A DNA stretch of 36,075 bases from Chitinophaga pinensis (GTDB taxonomy: Bacteria; Bacteroidota; Bacteroidia; SXHM01). Positions 8,769-18,645 of this stretch are shown piece by piece. The translations under genes were made by a program, and so were the position numbers. The stretch's first letter is position 1, and every line of letters starts with the position of its first letter. Below the pieces are notes generated by a model, which searched no databases, had not been told where the DNA came from, and worked only from the letters and a program-made list of their open reading frames with translations. Where the stretch lies: the NCBI GenBank assembly GCA_945861685.1, contig CAMAVO010000009.1, forward strand, positions 1 to 36,075. Reading direction: 5' to 3'.

Positions 8769-8809
8769 AAAGTAAAAAGCCCTGCGAATTTCGCGGGGCT
8801 TTTTACTTT
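8769..8809. terminator. Rho-independent-type bidirectional hairpin
   Basis: AAAGTAAAAAGCCCTGCGAATTTCGCGGGGCTTTTTACTTT. Confidence 0.85.
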
Positions 8810-9239
8810 AGAACAGTTTGCTGTCGGCACTGTATTTCCCCGGGCCGGTAAACAGCAGTGCAAATAATAGGATGCCTAATTCAATGGCATGGGAGCCTTC
8901 CATGATTTAACCTTCACCTGCTGCGGCTGCATCAACCCAATGAACATGTGCAGCAACAACCATTGTGATAAGCATTATAAAACATGCCGGACGAAATAAT
9001 AAACCAAGCACTAATAATATTCCACCGCCAAACTCGGCAAAGGCAGCCATAAAACCCCAGAAGGTTGGCAGAAATGTAATTCCAATATCTTCCATTGAAC
9101 CGCCAAGCTTCAGCCATTTTTCGGGGCCGCCAAACATTTTGCCTTGTCCGTGAAGAATGAACATAATACCAATTCCAATTCTTAGAACTAATAAACCAAA
9201 GTTTACGGCTTGTGTGCTGGGGCTGAGTAATTTTTTCAT
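8808..9239 (-). pseudogene. DoxX family protein interrupted by an in-frame TAA (codon at 8907-8909)
   Basis: MKKLLSPSTQAVNFGLLVLRIGIGIMFILHGQGKMFGG...AAAAGEG*IMEGSHAIELGILLFALLFTGPGKYSADSKLF*; the conserved C-terminus continues in the same frame after the stop. Confidence 0.8.
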
Positions 9240-9265
9240 GATTTGAGTTGAGGTTTGATTAAATT

Positions 9266-10342
9266 CTATTTGGGTGCCCGTGCAATAAGCCAGATACTTA
9301 AAATTCCATAAAGAATATTGGGTGTCCATACTGCCAGCATTACCGGCACATTGCCGGAAGTGGCAAAAGTATTAGCTACCTGCATAAACATGATGTAAGA
9401 AAAACTTAAGCCCACACCAATTCCGATATTAATTCCTAATCCGCCACGCACCTTTCGGCTTGACAGGCTTACACCTATCAGTGTTAAAATAAATGTTGCA
9501 AAGGGTAATGAAATCCGACTGTATTTTGCTACCAGATAAACATTAATTACATCTGAACCTTTCATTTTTTCTTGTTCAATAAACTCATTCAGTTCAAAGT
9601 AATTCATTGTTTCTATCAGGTTTACTTTTCGTTTAAAATCTTTTGGATAAAGATTTAGTACGGTATCTTTTTTCTCCCCTGTTCTGAGTATTTCTTCAAT
9701 GCCGTTTATTTCACGGCTCATCCAGTTGTTAATTACCCATTGATTACCTGTCGAATCCCAATTGATGTGGTCGGCATTGAGTTTGTAAACTAATTTACCT
9801 TCTTTAAATTGTTCAAGTGAAAATTTGTAGCCGATATTTCGCTCACTGTTATAGCTTTCAAAATACACATAATTTCCGGGGTGAATTTGCCGGTGAATAT
9901 TTCTTCCGCTAAAACTGAGCGTCTTATAAACGTATGCTTGTTCAAATTCAACACGATGCCTGTTTGCCGGAGGCATAATGAAATTGTTTACTGTTAAAGA
10001 AAGCAATACAAGTAGAGTAGCTGCAACAAAATAAGGAACCAGAAACCGGTAAAAACTTACGCCACTATTTAGAATGGCAATAATCTCCGTATCATTTGCC
10101 ATTTTTGAAGTGAAGAAAATAACGGCAATGAATATAAAAAGTGGGGCAAACAGATTGGCAAAATAAGGGATAAAATAAATGTAGTAATCCAGTAAAATGG
10201 TCTTAATACTTAAACTGTGCTCAATAAAATCATCTACTTTTTCTGATATATCAAATACCACAGCAATCGCTATAATTAGCGCTAACGTGAAGAAAAAAGT
10301 TCCGAGAAACTTTTTGATGATATAGAGGTCTATAATCTTCAT
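9266..10342 (-). CDS. LptF/LptG family permease (YjgP/YjgQ)
   Basis: 'MKIIDLYIIKKFLGTFFFTLALIIAIAVVFDISEKVDDFIEH' and six-TM architecture typical of Bacteroidetes LptF/G. Confidence 0.9.
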   Translation of the reverse strand: MKIIDLYIIKKFLGTFFFTLALIIAIAVVFDISEKVDDFIEHSLSIKTILLDYYIYFIPYFANLFAPLFIFIAVIFFTSKMANDTEIIAILNSGVSFYRFLVPYFVAATLLVLLSLTVNNFIMPPANRHRVEFEQAYVYKTLSFSGRNIHRQIHPGNYVYFESYNSERNIGYKFSLEQFKEGKLVYKLNADHINWDSTGNQWVINNWMSREINGIEEILRTGEKKDTVLNLYPKDFKRKVNLIETMNYFELNEFIEQEKMKGSDVINVYLVAKYSRISLPFATFILTLIGVSLSSRKVRGGLGINIGIGVGLSFSYIMFMQVANTFATSGNVPVMLAVWTPNILYGILSIWLIARAPK

Positions 10343-10366
10343 TTTATCCTTGTTTGTTTAATATAT

Positions 10367-10407
10367 AAAGTTTAAAGTTGTTCCATCTGCCGTGAACTTT
10401 AAACTTT
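10367..10407. repeat. Perfect 13-bp inverted repeat AAAGTTTAAAGTT-N15-AACTTTAAACTTT
   Basis: Direct reading between lptF/G and tgt. Confidence 0.85.
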
Positions 10408-10417
10408 AGACATTGAA

Positions 10418-11548
10418 CTATAATCTTGTTTCCACTTGTTTTACCATTTTAGTTTTCCATTCTGCAAAATCACCGGCAATAATATGTTTGCGGGCTTCTT
10501 TCACCAGCCATAAATAAAATCCAAGATTGTGAATACTTGCCAATTGCAATCCCAGAATTTCTTTTGCTACAAAAAGGTGTCGCAAATAGGCCTTTGAAAA
10601 ATTACGGTCGGCAAAAGTAGTTCCTTCCGGGTCAATAGGACTAAGATCGTTTTGCCACTTTTTATTTTTGATATTGATGAACCCTTGCGAAGTAAACAGC
10701 ATTCCATTGCGGGCATTACGGGTTGGCATTACGCAGTCAAACATATCTATACCTAACGCAATACTTTCCAGAATATTTCCCGGAGTGCCAACTCCCATAA
10801 GATAGCGTGGTTTTTCGGGTGGAAGAATACTGCAAACCACTTCGGTCATGGCATACATTTCCTCTGCAGGTTCGCCTACCGAAAGTCCTCCGATGGCATT
10901 GCCTTCCAGATTTTGTTCAGCAATAAAAGTTGCTGATTTTTCGCGTAAATCTTTGAAAACACTTCCCTGAACAATCGGGAAAAGCGTTTGCTCATAACCG
11001 TATTTTCCTTCGGTTTCGTTAAACCGTGTTACACATCGCTTCAACCAGCGGTGGGTCATCTCCATTGACTTGTGAGCATACTTATATTCGCAGGGATAAG
11101 GTGTGCATTCATCAAAAGCCATAATAATATCAGCGCCAATGGTGCGTTGCGTGTCCATCACATTTTCGGGCGAAAAAAACAGTTTTGAGCCATCAATGTG
11201 TGAAGCAAATTTTACACCTTCTTCTTTTATTTTTCGGTTGCCGCTCAATGAATAAACCTGGTACCCACCACTGTCGGTAAGAATTGGTTTATTCCAGTTG
11301 ATGAACTTGTGAAGTCCACCTGCTTTCTCAATAATTTCAAGTCCGGGACGAAGAAAAAGATGATAAGTATTTCCAAGAATTATCTGTGCTCCAATCTCAC
11401 TTTCCAGTTCGTGCTGATGTACAGCCTTTACAGTTCCTGCTGTTCCCACCGGCATAAAAATAGGTGTTTCTATTGTGCCGTGTGCTGTCAATAACTCCCC
11501 CGCTCTTGCTTTGGAATGCCCGTCAACGCTGCAAATCTTAAACTTCAT
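10418..11548 (-). CDS. tgt: Queuine tRNA-ribosyltransferase
   Basis: 'FMPVGTAGTVKAV', 'ILGNTYHLFLRPG', 'LTDSGGYQVYSL', 'MGVGTPGNILESIALGIDMFDCVMPTRNARNG'. Confidence 0.97.
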   Translation of the reverse strand: MKFKICSVDGHSKARAGELLTAHGTIETPIFMPVGTAGTVKAVHQHELESEIGAQIILGNTYHLFLRPGLEIIEKAGGLHKFINWNKPILTDSGGYQVYSLSGNRKIKEEGVKFASHIDGSKLFFSPENVMDTQRTIGADIIMAFDECTPYPCEYKYAHKSMEMTHRWLKRCVTRFNETEGKYGYEQTLFPIVQGSVFKDLREKSATFIAEQNLEGNAIGGLSVGEPAEEMYAMTEVVCSILPPEKPRYLMGVGTPGNILESIALGIDMFDCVMPTRNARNGMLFTSQGFINIKNKKWQNDLSPIDPEGTTFADRNFSKAYLRHLFVAKEILGLQLASIHNLGFYLWLVKEARKHIIAGDFAEWKTKMVKQVETRL

Positions 11549-11630
11549 CTCGCTGTGTATAAATTCCGCCAAAGATAAAGATTTGCGCCACCCGCGAATC
11601 TTAGTTTTGTTTTGAGATAAAAGTCCCTAA

Positions 11631-12767
11631 ATGAACCTTCCTGATTTCACCGCTGACACTAACGGATTAATTGTGTTTTCCGTTTTTGCAGCTGTGTTAC
11701 TCTTGCAGCTTTTTTATTACTTGTTTTTTTATTCGCGACTTGCGTTTTATAAACCCAAATCAGTAAATACAGGAACAGAACCTGTTTCGGTAATTATTTG
11801 TGCCCGGAACGAGGAAGATAATCTTCGGGTAAATCTTCCCTTAATTCTTGCTCAGGACTTTTCTGATTTTGAAGTGATCGTAGTTAATGATCGCTCTTAC
11901 GATGGTTCTTACGATTTGCTGAAAGACATGGCTGAGGTAAATCCCAAGCTGAAAGTTGTAAATATTGACGAAGAAGTAATCGTTTCGGGAAGCAAAAAAT
12001 TTGCGCTCACTCTGGGAATAAAAAAAGCCGCTAATGACATACTGTTACTTACAGATGCAGATTGCAAACCTTCTTCGCCACAATGGATTTTGCTGATGCA
12101 AAGCAATTTTTCAGAGAAAACAGATATTGTCCTTGGCGTTGGGGTATATCAAAAAAAGGATTACAGTTTGTTAAATCAACTCATCCGTTTCGACACTTTT
12201 TTTACAGCTCTACAATATTTGAGCTATTCGCTCGCAGGTTTGACTTACATGGGAGTTGGAAGAAATCTTGCCTATCGCAAGCACCTGTTTTTTGACAACA
12301 AGGGTTTTGGTTCTCATAACCACATTCGTTCGGGTGATGATGATCTTTTTATCAATGAAGTAGCACACAAAGCAAAAGTGAATGTCTCCGTTTCAGCCGA
12401 CAGCCAAACACTTTCCGTTCCTAAAACAAGCTGGAGTGAGTGGTTTCATCAAAAGCGCAGACACCTGACAACAGGTCCACTGTATAAAACAAAGCACAAG
12501 TTTTTACTTGGATTGTTTATGTTCAGCCAGCTGATGTTTTATCCTTTGCTGATTGTGTTATTTGTGATGCAATACAATTTTCCGGTAATTATTTCATTGT
12601 TTGCTTTGCGTTTTCTTATTCAAATTATAGTATTTGCCAAAGTGACGAAAACACTTAATCAACGTGATTTATTACTAATTTCGCCCATAATTGATTTGGT
12701 CTTACCGTTCATTACACTAACATTATCAGTTTCAAATTTGCTCGTTAAACCCCAAACATGGAAGTAA
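11631..12767 (+). CDS. Glycosyltransferase family 2
   Basis: 'PVSVIICARNEEDNLRVNLPLIL', 'DFEVIVVNDRSYDGSYD', 'LLTDADCKP', 'GDDDLFI', 'KRRHLTTGPLY', C-terminal TM helices. Confidence 0.92.
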   Translation: MNLPDFTADTNGLIVFSVFAAVLLLQLFYYLFFYSRLAFYKPKSVNTGTEPVSVIICARNEEDNLRVNLPLILAQDFSDFEVIVVNDRSYDGSYDLLKDMAEVNPKLKVVNIDEEVIVSGSKKFALTLGIKKAANDILLLTDADCKPSSPQWILLMQSNFSEKTDIVLGVGVYQKKDYSLLNQLIRFDTFFTALQYLSYSLAGLTYMGVGRNLAYRKHLFFDNKGFGSHNHIRSGDDDLFINEVAHKAKVNVSVSADSQTLSVPKTSWSEWFHQKRRHLTTGPLYKTKHKFLLGLFMFSQLMFYPLLIVLFVMQYNFPVIISLFALRFLIQIIVFAKVTKTLNQRDLLLISPIIDLVLPFITLTLSVSNLLVKPQTWK

Positions 12768-13432
12768 AAATGGCAGAAAGTCAAGAACCATCAGCAGAAA
12801 ACAAAGCTCCTGAAGCAGCAAATGCTGAAGCGGGCACTAACCTTTCGGAGAAAGCGGTACATGACTACAAGCTTGTATTGCAGGCGCGCGACCACGGTAA
12901 TCAAAATGCCTATGCCGAATTGATGGAACGCTACCGCGATTCAATTTATTTCATGCTGCTGAAAATGTTAAACAATAAGGATGATGCAGATGATTTGACC
13001 ATTGAAGCTTTCGGAAAAGCATTCAATAAACTTCATCAATACACACCCAATTACGCATTCAGTACCTGGTTGTTCAAAATTGCATCCAATAATTGCATCG
13101 ACTTTATCCGCAAAAAGAAAAAGCAAACCTACTCACTTGATAAAGGCTTTGAAGGCAGCGATGGCAGTGAAATGATGATTGAGGTAAAAGCCAATGTGCT
13201 TGACCCGGAAGAAACGTATATCAAGAAACAGAAAACCCATCTGATGCGCGAAGTAGTGGAGAAACTGAAACCACGTTATCGCACTTTAGTTGAGTTGCGT
13301 TATTTTAAAGAATACTCTTACGAGGAGATTTCAGTAGAACTTGATCTTCCGCTTGGAACAGTAAAAGCACAGCTCTTCCGTGCCCGTGAGTTTCTTTACA
13401 ACATCATGAAAAATTCGGAAGGGAAAATTTAA
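12758..13432 (+). CDS. RNA polymerase sigma factor, sigma-70/ECF type
   Basis: 'YRDSIYFMLLKMLNNKDDADDLTIEAFGKAFNKLHQY...FSTWLFKIASNNCIDFIRKKKK' (region 2) and 'YSYEEISVELDLPLGTVKAQLFRAREFL' (region 4). Confidence 0.93.
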   Translation: MEVKMAESQEPSAENKAPEAANAEAGTNLSEKAVHDYKLVLQARDHGNQNAYAELMERYRDSIYFMLLKMLNNKDDADDLTIEAFGKAFNKLHQYTPNYAFSTWLFKIASNNCIDFIRKKKKQTYSLDKGFEGSDGSEMMIEVKANVLDPEETYIKKQKTHLMREVVEKLKPRYRTLVELRYFKEYSYEEISVELDLPLGTVKAQLFRAREFLYNIMKNSEGKI

Positions 13433-13460
13433 TCTCTCCGTTCTCGATTCCTGCCTGACT

Positions 13461-14081
13461 ATGCAAATTATCCAGGAATATTTTCCTAACCTTTCCGATA
13501 AACAAAAAGAGCAATTCGCTCAATTGCTTCCGCTTTACCAAGACTGGAACAGCAAAATCAATGTGATTTCTCGTAAAGACATGGAGCAGTTTTATGAGCA
13601 TCATGTTTTGCATTCGCTTGGTATTGCTAAAGTGATTCAATTCAAACCGGGAACTAAGGTGTTGGATGTTGGCACAGGTGGTGGCTTTCCCGGAATTCCG
13701 TTAGCAATTTTATTTCCTGAAACAGATTTTTTTCTGGTTGACTCAATTGGTAAAAAAATAAAGGTGGTGAATGCTGTTTCTGAAGCAATCGGTTTGAAAA
13801 ATGTGCGTGCTCAACAAGTACGTGCAGAAGAAATTAAAGAGCAATTTGACTTTGTGGTAAGCCGGGCGGTAACTGAATTGCCCGTATTTCATGGTTGGAT
13901 AAAAAACAAATTCCGCAAGCAGAATTTCAATGATTTACCCAACGGAACATTCTATTTAAAAGGCGGAGATTTAACCGAAGAATTAAGTGAGTTCAAAAAG
14001 AAGGTGCAACTTTTTGAATTAAAAAATTACTTCCGTGAAGAGTTTTTTGAAACCAAGAAGGTTGTTTATGTGCCGGCTTAA
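13461..14081 (+). CDS. rsmG: 16S rRNA (guanine(527)-N(7))-methyltransferase
   Basis: 'NVISRKDMEQFYEHHVLHSL', 'VLDVGTGGGFPGIPLAILFP', 'VVSRAVTELP'. Confidence 0.95.
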   Translation: MQIIQEYFPNLSDKQKEQFAQLLPLYQDWNSKINVISRKDMEQFYEHHVLHSLGIAKVIQFKPGTKVLDVGTGGGFPGIPLAILFPETDFFLVDSIGKKIKVVNAVSEAIGLKNVRAQQVRAEEIKEQFDFVVSRAVTELPVFHGWIKNKFRKQNFNDLPNGTFYLKGGDLTEELSEFKKKVQLFELKNYFREEFFETKKVVYVPA

Positions 14082-15901
14082 AAAGTAGCCGCTTCAAATT
14101 GAAGTTTGCTCAAACTGCGATAAAGCCCGTTTTCAGCAGCAATCAGCTGTTCATGAGTTCCGCTTTCAATAACCACACCTTTATCGATCACCACAATTTT
14201 ATCTGCTTTGCGGATAGTGGCAAGGCGGTGAGCAATAACAAATGAAGTTCTGCCAACCATTAGCTTATCCAATGCTTCTTGCACCAAACGTTCTGATTCA
14301 GAATCTAAAGAACTTGTAGCCTCATCTAAAATAAGAATGGCAGGGTTTTTCAATACAGCACGAGCAATAGCCACGCGTTGGCGTTGTCCGCCCGAAAGTT
14401 TGATGCCACGCTCGCCAACAAGTGTTTCGTATTTTTCAGGAAAACTGTCAATGAAATTGTGAGCATTAGCTTGTTTAGCTGCTTCAATAATTTCTTCCAA
14501 CGTAGCTCCCGGTTTTCCGTAGGCGATGTTTTCTCTGATAGAACCACCAAATAACAATACATCCTGAGGAACCATCGCCATCTGATTGCGCAAATCTGTT
14601 AACCCATATTCTTTAGAATCTTTTTCGTCAATTAAAATCCGTCCGCTATCCGGCTCATAAAATTTCAATAACAACGAAACAATTGTGGATTTTCCGGCAC
14701 CGCTTGGGCCAACAATAGCAATGGTTTCGCCTTTTGCCGCTTTGAAAGAAAACCCTTTTAAAATCTGTAATTCTTTGCGTGAAGGATAGGTGAAAGCTAC
14801 ATTTTCGAAACTTACTTTCCCTTCAATGTTTTTGGTGATAGTAGTTGTTCCCGACAAGTCAACCATTTCAGTTTGTTCATCCAATATTTCAACCAAACGT
14901 TCGGTAGCTCCAATTGCTTTTTGAATTTGGGTATAAAGTTCGGCAAAGCCGCCAATAGAAGCACCTACGAAAACGGTGTAAAAAACAAATGAAATTAGCT
15001 CACCTATTAATAAATCACCTTTAATAACCAATACCACTCCATACCAAACCATTGCTACCAGCGAACCAAACAGGCAAAAGATGATGAACGAAGCAAAAAG
15101 TCCGCGGTACATCCCTACTTTAATGGCTTTCTGAGCTATCTCGTCAGCGCTTTTTACATAGCGTTTAATTTCAAAAAACTCGTTAGCAAAGGCTTTTACA
15201 TTCGTAATTCCCTGTAAGGTTTCCTCAATAATTGTGTTTGATTCTGCAACAGTATCCTGTACTTCGCGAGATGCTTTGCGTATAAATCTTCCGAAATAAA
15301 CCAGTGCCAGCGCCACAAATGGAATAATGGCAATCATAAGCATCGTTAGTTTAGGAGAGATAACAATAAGGAAAGCGATACCGCCAATGATAATGACGAA
15401 CTGTCTCAGGAATTCCGCAATTGTGGTTGTCAGCGTATCCTGGATTTGCACAATATCAGTGCTCATGCGGCTGTTCAATTCGCCTACCCGTTTTTGACCG
15501 AAATAGGTCATGGGCATGGTAATTAATTTTGTGTAAACAGCTTGTCGCAAGCCAGCCAGTGTGTTTTCGGTAACGTTTACAAACAGGTAAACCCTGAAAT
15601 AGGAGAAAACTGATTGTAAAAGAAGAATACCTATTAAAGCGGCTCCAAGCAGATTTGCAGTTTTCATGTCCAGCTTATTGCCTCCGGTAGTATCTACCAT
15701 TTTTCCCATCAATAGGGGAAATGCAAGGGCAGTAGCGCTTGTAAGTGCAAGAAAAATAAGCCCGATGATGAATTTCCATCTATGCGGACCCATAAAGGAT
15801 AAAATCCGCATCCCGGTTTTCAGGGAATCCTTGTTAATCTTTGCCTTTGGAAGGTCTTCGGTCTCGTTATTAAATCCTCTTGCCATAATTTGAGAGGGCA
15901 A
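14078..15901 (-). CDS. ABC transporter, fused permease/ATPase (MsbA-like)
   Basis: Walker A '[10 protein letters not shown]', signature '[36 protein letters not shown]', N-terminal TM domain. Confidence 0.95.
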   Translation of the reverse strand: MPSQIMARGFNNETEDLPKAKINKDSLKTGMRILSFMGPHRWKFIIGLIFLALTSATALAFPLLMGKMVDTTGGNKLDMKTANLLGAALIGILLLQSVFSYFRVYLFVNVTENTLAGLRQAVYTKLITMPMTYFGQKRVGELNSRMSTDIVQIQDTLTTTIAEFLRQFVIIIGGIAFLIVISPKLTMLMIAIIPFVALALVYFGRFIRKASREVQDTVAESNTIIEETLQGITNVKAFANEFFEIKRYVKSADEIAQKAIKVGMYRGLFASFIIFCLFGSLVAMVWYGVVLVIKGDLLIGELISFVFYTVFVGASIGGFAELYTQIQKAIGATERLVEILDEQTEMVDLSGTTTITKNIEGKVSFENVAFTYPSRKELQILKGFSFKAAKGETIAIVGPSGAGKSTIVSLLLKFYEPDSGRILIDEKDSKEYGLTDLRNQMAMVPQDVLLFGGSIRENIAYGKPGATLEEIIEAAKQANAHNFIDSFPEKYETLVGERGIKLSGGQRQRVAIARAVLKNPAILILDEATSSLDSESERLVQEALDKLMVGRTSFVIAHRLATIRKADKIVVIDKGVVIESGTHEQLIAAENGLYRSLSKLQFEAATF

Positions 15902-15915
15902 ATTTAGTTTTAAAT

Positions 15916-15946
15916 TTGGATGGAAAGAAAACCTGACTATCTTTGC
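15916..15946 (+). promoter_or_regulatory. Bacteroidetes-type promoter upstream of rpmH (TTTG-N19-TATCTTTG)
   Basis: Matches the TTTG / TAnnTTTG consensus; followed by CAGCCC. Confidence 0.6.
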
Positions 15947-15974
15947 AGCCCGTTTAACGAAAAATTACGAAGAA

Positions 15975-16133
15975 ATGAAAAGGACATATCAACCCTCGGT
16001 TAAGAAAAGAAAGAATAAACATGGATTCAGAGAAAGAATGGATTCGGCCAATGGACGCAGGGTTTTGGCAGCACGCAGAGCAAGAGGTCGTAAAAAACTG
16101 ACTGTTTCTGACGAAGGTGGTCACAAAGGATAA
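15975..16133 (+). CDS. rpmH: 50S ribosomal protein L34 (not in ORF track)
   Basis: [52 protein letters not shown]. The start coordinate may be off by 1. Confidence 0.96.
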   Translation: MKRTYQPSVKKRKNKHGFRERMDSANGRRVLAARRARGRKKLTVSDEGGHKG

Positions 16134-16155
16134 TTAAGTTTTAGCTTAATAGTGC

Positions 16156-16200
16156 AAAAAGGCGTCCCGCCCCGATACTTCGGGGCGGGACGCCTTTTTT
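16156..16200. terminator. Strong bidirectional intrinsic terminator
   Basis: AAAAAGGCGTCCCGCCCCGATACTTCGGGGCGGGACGCCTTTTTT between convergent rpmH and gldD. Confidence 0.92.
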
Positions 16201-16786
16201 ATTTCCATTCAAAGGTGTCGATAAACTTATTGATGTCTTCCTTGATAAATTTAATGACTGGTTGCAATGAGTCATTATTAGGGCGGACGGAAAAATACAA
16301 CGCACCTCTTAAAAAGTGCTTGCTGCTGTCGGTAACAAAAAACTGAACAGGCGAAGCAGCACCACTTCCTTCTATATCATAAATTAACCCGTAGACATCT
16401 TTTTCGGGCTTATTAATGATGATTTCATCAATGGCTGAGGCTTTTGCAATGTGTTTATTGGTTAGTTCTCTCGAATCTTCAAGGTATTTAATAATATTAC
16501 CATCAACTGCCTTATAGCTGATGTGCAATGTGCCTTTAAAATCAGGGAAATTTAGATTTATCCAACAGGGTTCTGACAAACCTTTCGTGTCATTTTCAAT
16601 AGTTGAATAAACCGGATATTCAAACGTAAACGGACAGTCTGATTGATAACTCTGATACTTCTTTTCCGGAAGTTCAATTCTAAAGAAGCCTCTTGGTTTG
16701 GGTGTGTAATCTTGTTCTCCGCATGAAGAAAAGAAGAAAATAACAGGCAATAAACAATAGACAATGAATCCCTTTCTTATGCTCAT
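16199..16786 (-). CDS. gldD: Gliding motility lipoprotein GldD
   Basis: 'SSCGEQDYTPKPRGFFRIELPEKKYQ...CPFTFEYPVYS' and position next to gldE. Confidence 0.93.
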   Translation of the reverse strand: MSIRKGFIVYCLLPVIFFFSSCGEQDYTPKPRGFFRIELPEKKYQSYQSDCPFTFEYPVYSTIENDTKGLSEPCWINLNFPDFKGTLHISYKAVDGNIIKYLEDSRELTNKHIAKASAIDEIIINKPEKDVYGLIYDIEGSGAASPVQFFVTDSSKHFLRGALYFSVRPNNDSLQPVIKFIKEDINKFIDTFEWK

Positions 16787-18141
16787 TCTTCAGCCTCTAC
16801 TTTATTTGGATGAATAGTAACCTTTATCCGTTTTATTTTTTTTGTGTCAACAGATTCAATAGCAAACTCAACATTGGCAAAATTTATAATGCTGTTTTTT
16901 GCGGGAATTCGACCTTCCTTTTCAAGAATAAAACCAGCCAGACTGTCGGCTTCACCTTTTGATTCTTCAAAGGCTTCGCTATTAATTCCGGTTATCCGGT
17001 AAAAATTATTGAGTGAAATTTTGCCTTCAAAAACAAAATTACGATCGTCTAATTTTGAATACACCAATTCATCATCGTCAAATTCATCTGTTATGTCGCC
17101 CACAATTTCTTCCATTACATCTTCCAGCGTTACTATTCCTGAGGTTCCGCCATATTCATCTACTGCAATGGCGAGGTGAATTTTGGTCTTTTGAAACTCG
17201 GCCAGCAGATCGTCAATTTTTTTATTTTCAGGAACAAAGAATGGAGGACGCAGTAATTGCTGCCACTTAAAATCATCTTTCTCATTTAAGTGAGCAAGTA
17301 AGTCTTTGGAGTAAATAATGCCGACTACGTTATCAAATGATTCTTTGTAAACCGGCAGACGCGAATAACCTGCTTCCACCAGTTGAGGTAATAACTCTGT
17401 AAAAGGAGTTTCAAATTCAAAAGCTTTCACGTCCATGCGCGGCTTCATAATCTGTTTTACCTCGGTGTTGCCGAATGTTACAATTCCGCGCAAAATCTTA
17501 TTGTCATCACTCTCCATATTTTCTTTGCTGGAAGTTAATTCCAACGCATGAGAAAGGTCATCAACAGAAATATCATGCCCTGATTTTGCAAGGCGTTTGT
17601 CCACAATGTCGGATAGGAAAACCAATGAACGCGACATGCCTGTCCACCAGAAAAAATTGCGGACAAACAACATCGGATAAGCCATTGAAATTGCAAATCG
17701 TTCTGAAAAATGATTAGCATAAATTTTAGGCATTACCTCGCCAAAAAGCAGGATAATAAACGTAACCACCAGCACCTGCATAATCCAGCCCAGTATTGTC
17801 ATTTCTGCCCCCGGAACTAAAAAAATTGAAATAATATATTCCGATAAAATTACAATGCCGATGTTGACAAAGTTTAGTGCAATAAGCATTGTTGCCAATA
17901 ACCTTTTTGGATATTTCAGAAGTTCAGCAACTAAGACTTCTTTCCTTGATTCTGAGATGGCAAGACGTTCACGTTGTTCTTTTTTTAATGAAAAAAATGC
18001 AACTTCAGCGCCTGCCATTAATGCAGAAATATAAAGCAGAACTATGATTCCGATAACGCTTGCCGTTAAACCGAAAACCGATTCCGGTGGAACAGAAAAC
18101 AGGAAAATAATAAGTTGATGAGCAGCTCCAGGGTCGTCCAA
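16783..18141 (-). CDS. gldE: Gliding motility-associated protein GldE (CNNM/CBS domain)
   Basis: 'AGAEVAFFSLKKEQRERL', CBS pair 'VMEEIVGDITDEFDDDE'; adjacent to gldD and ssb. Confidence 0.92.
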   Translation of the reverse strand: MDDPGAAHQLIIFLFSVPPESVFGLTASVIGIIVLLYISALMAGAEVAFFSLKKEQRERLAISESRKEVLVAELLKYPKRLLATMLIALNFVNIGIVILSEYIISIFLVPGAEMTILGWIMQVLVVTFIILLFGEVMPKIYANHFSERFAISMAYPMLFVRNFFWWTGMSRSLVFLSDIVDKRLAKSGHDISVDDLSHALELTSSKENMESDDNKILRGIVTFGNTEVKQIMKPRMDVKAFEFETPFTELLPQLVEAGYSRLPVYKESFDNVVGIIYSKDLLAHLNEKDDFKWQQLLRPPFFVPENKKIDDLLAEFQKTKIHLAIAVDEYGGTSGIVTLEDVMEEIVGDITDEFDDDELVYSKLDDRNFVFEGKISLNNFYRITGINSEAFEESKGEADSLAGFILEKEGRIPAKNSIINFANVEFAIESVDTKKIKRIKVTIHPNKVEAEE

Positions 18142-18156
18142 GTTCTTTCTGTAAAT

Positions 18157-18591
18157 TTAAAATGGAAGATCGTCAGTGGTGTTGCCTGAAGATGTTGGCT
18201 TGGGAGCAGGTTCAGGCGCAGAACTAACAACAGTATTCTGTGTATGACCTTCACCGGATTGTTTGCCGCCAAGCAATGTCATATTATCAGCAATAATTTC
18301 GGTGCTGTATCTTTTGATGCCGTCTTTATCTTCCCATGTGCGGGTTTTAATTTTACCTTCAATATAAACAGGGTTGCCTTTTTTCAGGTATTTCTCGGCA
18401 ACTTCGGCAAGTCCGCGCCATAAAATAATGTTGTGCCACTCGGTATGTTCAATTTTGTTTCCGCTTTTGTCTTTATACGTTTCGGATGTTGCAAGCGGAA
18501 AGCTAACTTTGGTTACTCCGCCTTCTAAGTGGCGAACCTCAGGGTCTTTACCCAGATTTCCGATTAGAATAACTTTGTTTACGCTTGCCAT
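18157..18591 (-). CDS. ssb: Single-stranded DNA-binding protein
   Basis: 'MASVNKVILIGNLGKDPEVR', 'TEWHNIILWRGLAEVAEKYLKKGNPVYIEGKIKTRTWEDKDG', acidic tip 'DDLPF'. Confidence 0.97.
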   Translation of the reverse strand: MASVNKVILIGNLGKDPEVRHLEGGVTKVSFPLATSETYKDKSGNKIEHTEWHNIILWRGLAEVAEKYLKKGNPVYIEGKIKTRTWEDKDGIKRYSTEIIADNMTLLGGKQSGEGHTQNTVVSSAPEPAPKPTSSGNTTDDLPF

Positions 18592-18645
18592 GATTTTGTT
18601 TTTTGAACTGCCAACAAACCTACGTTAAATTTAAATAATTTGCAA

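Noticed and set aside
16156-16200. Long GC hairpin as a novel element
   Set aside because: Ordinary bidirectional intrinsic terminator with A and T tracts between convergent genes.
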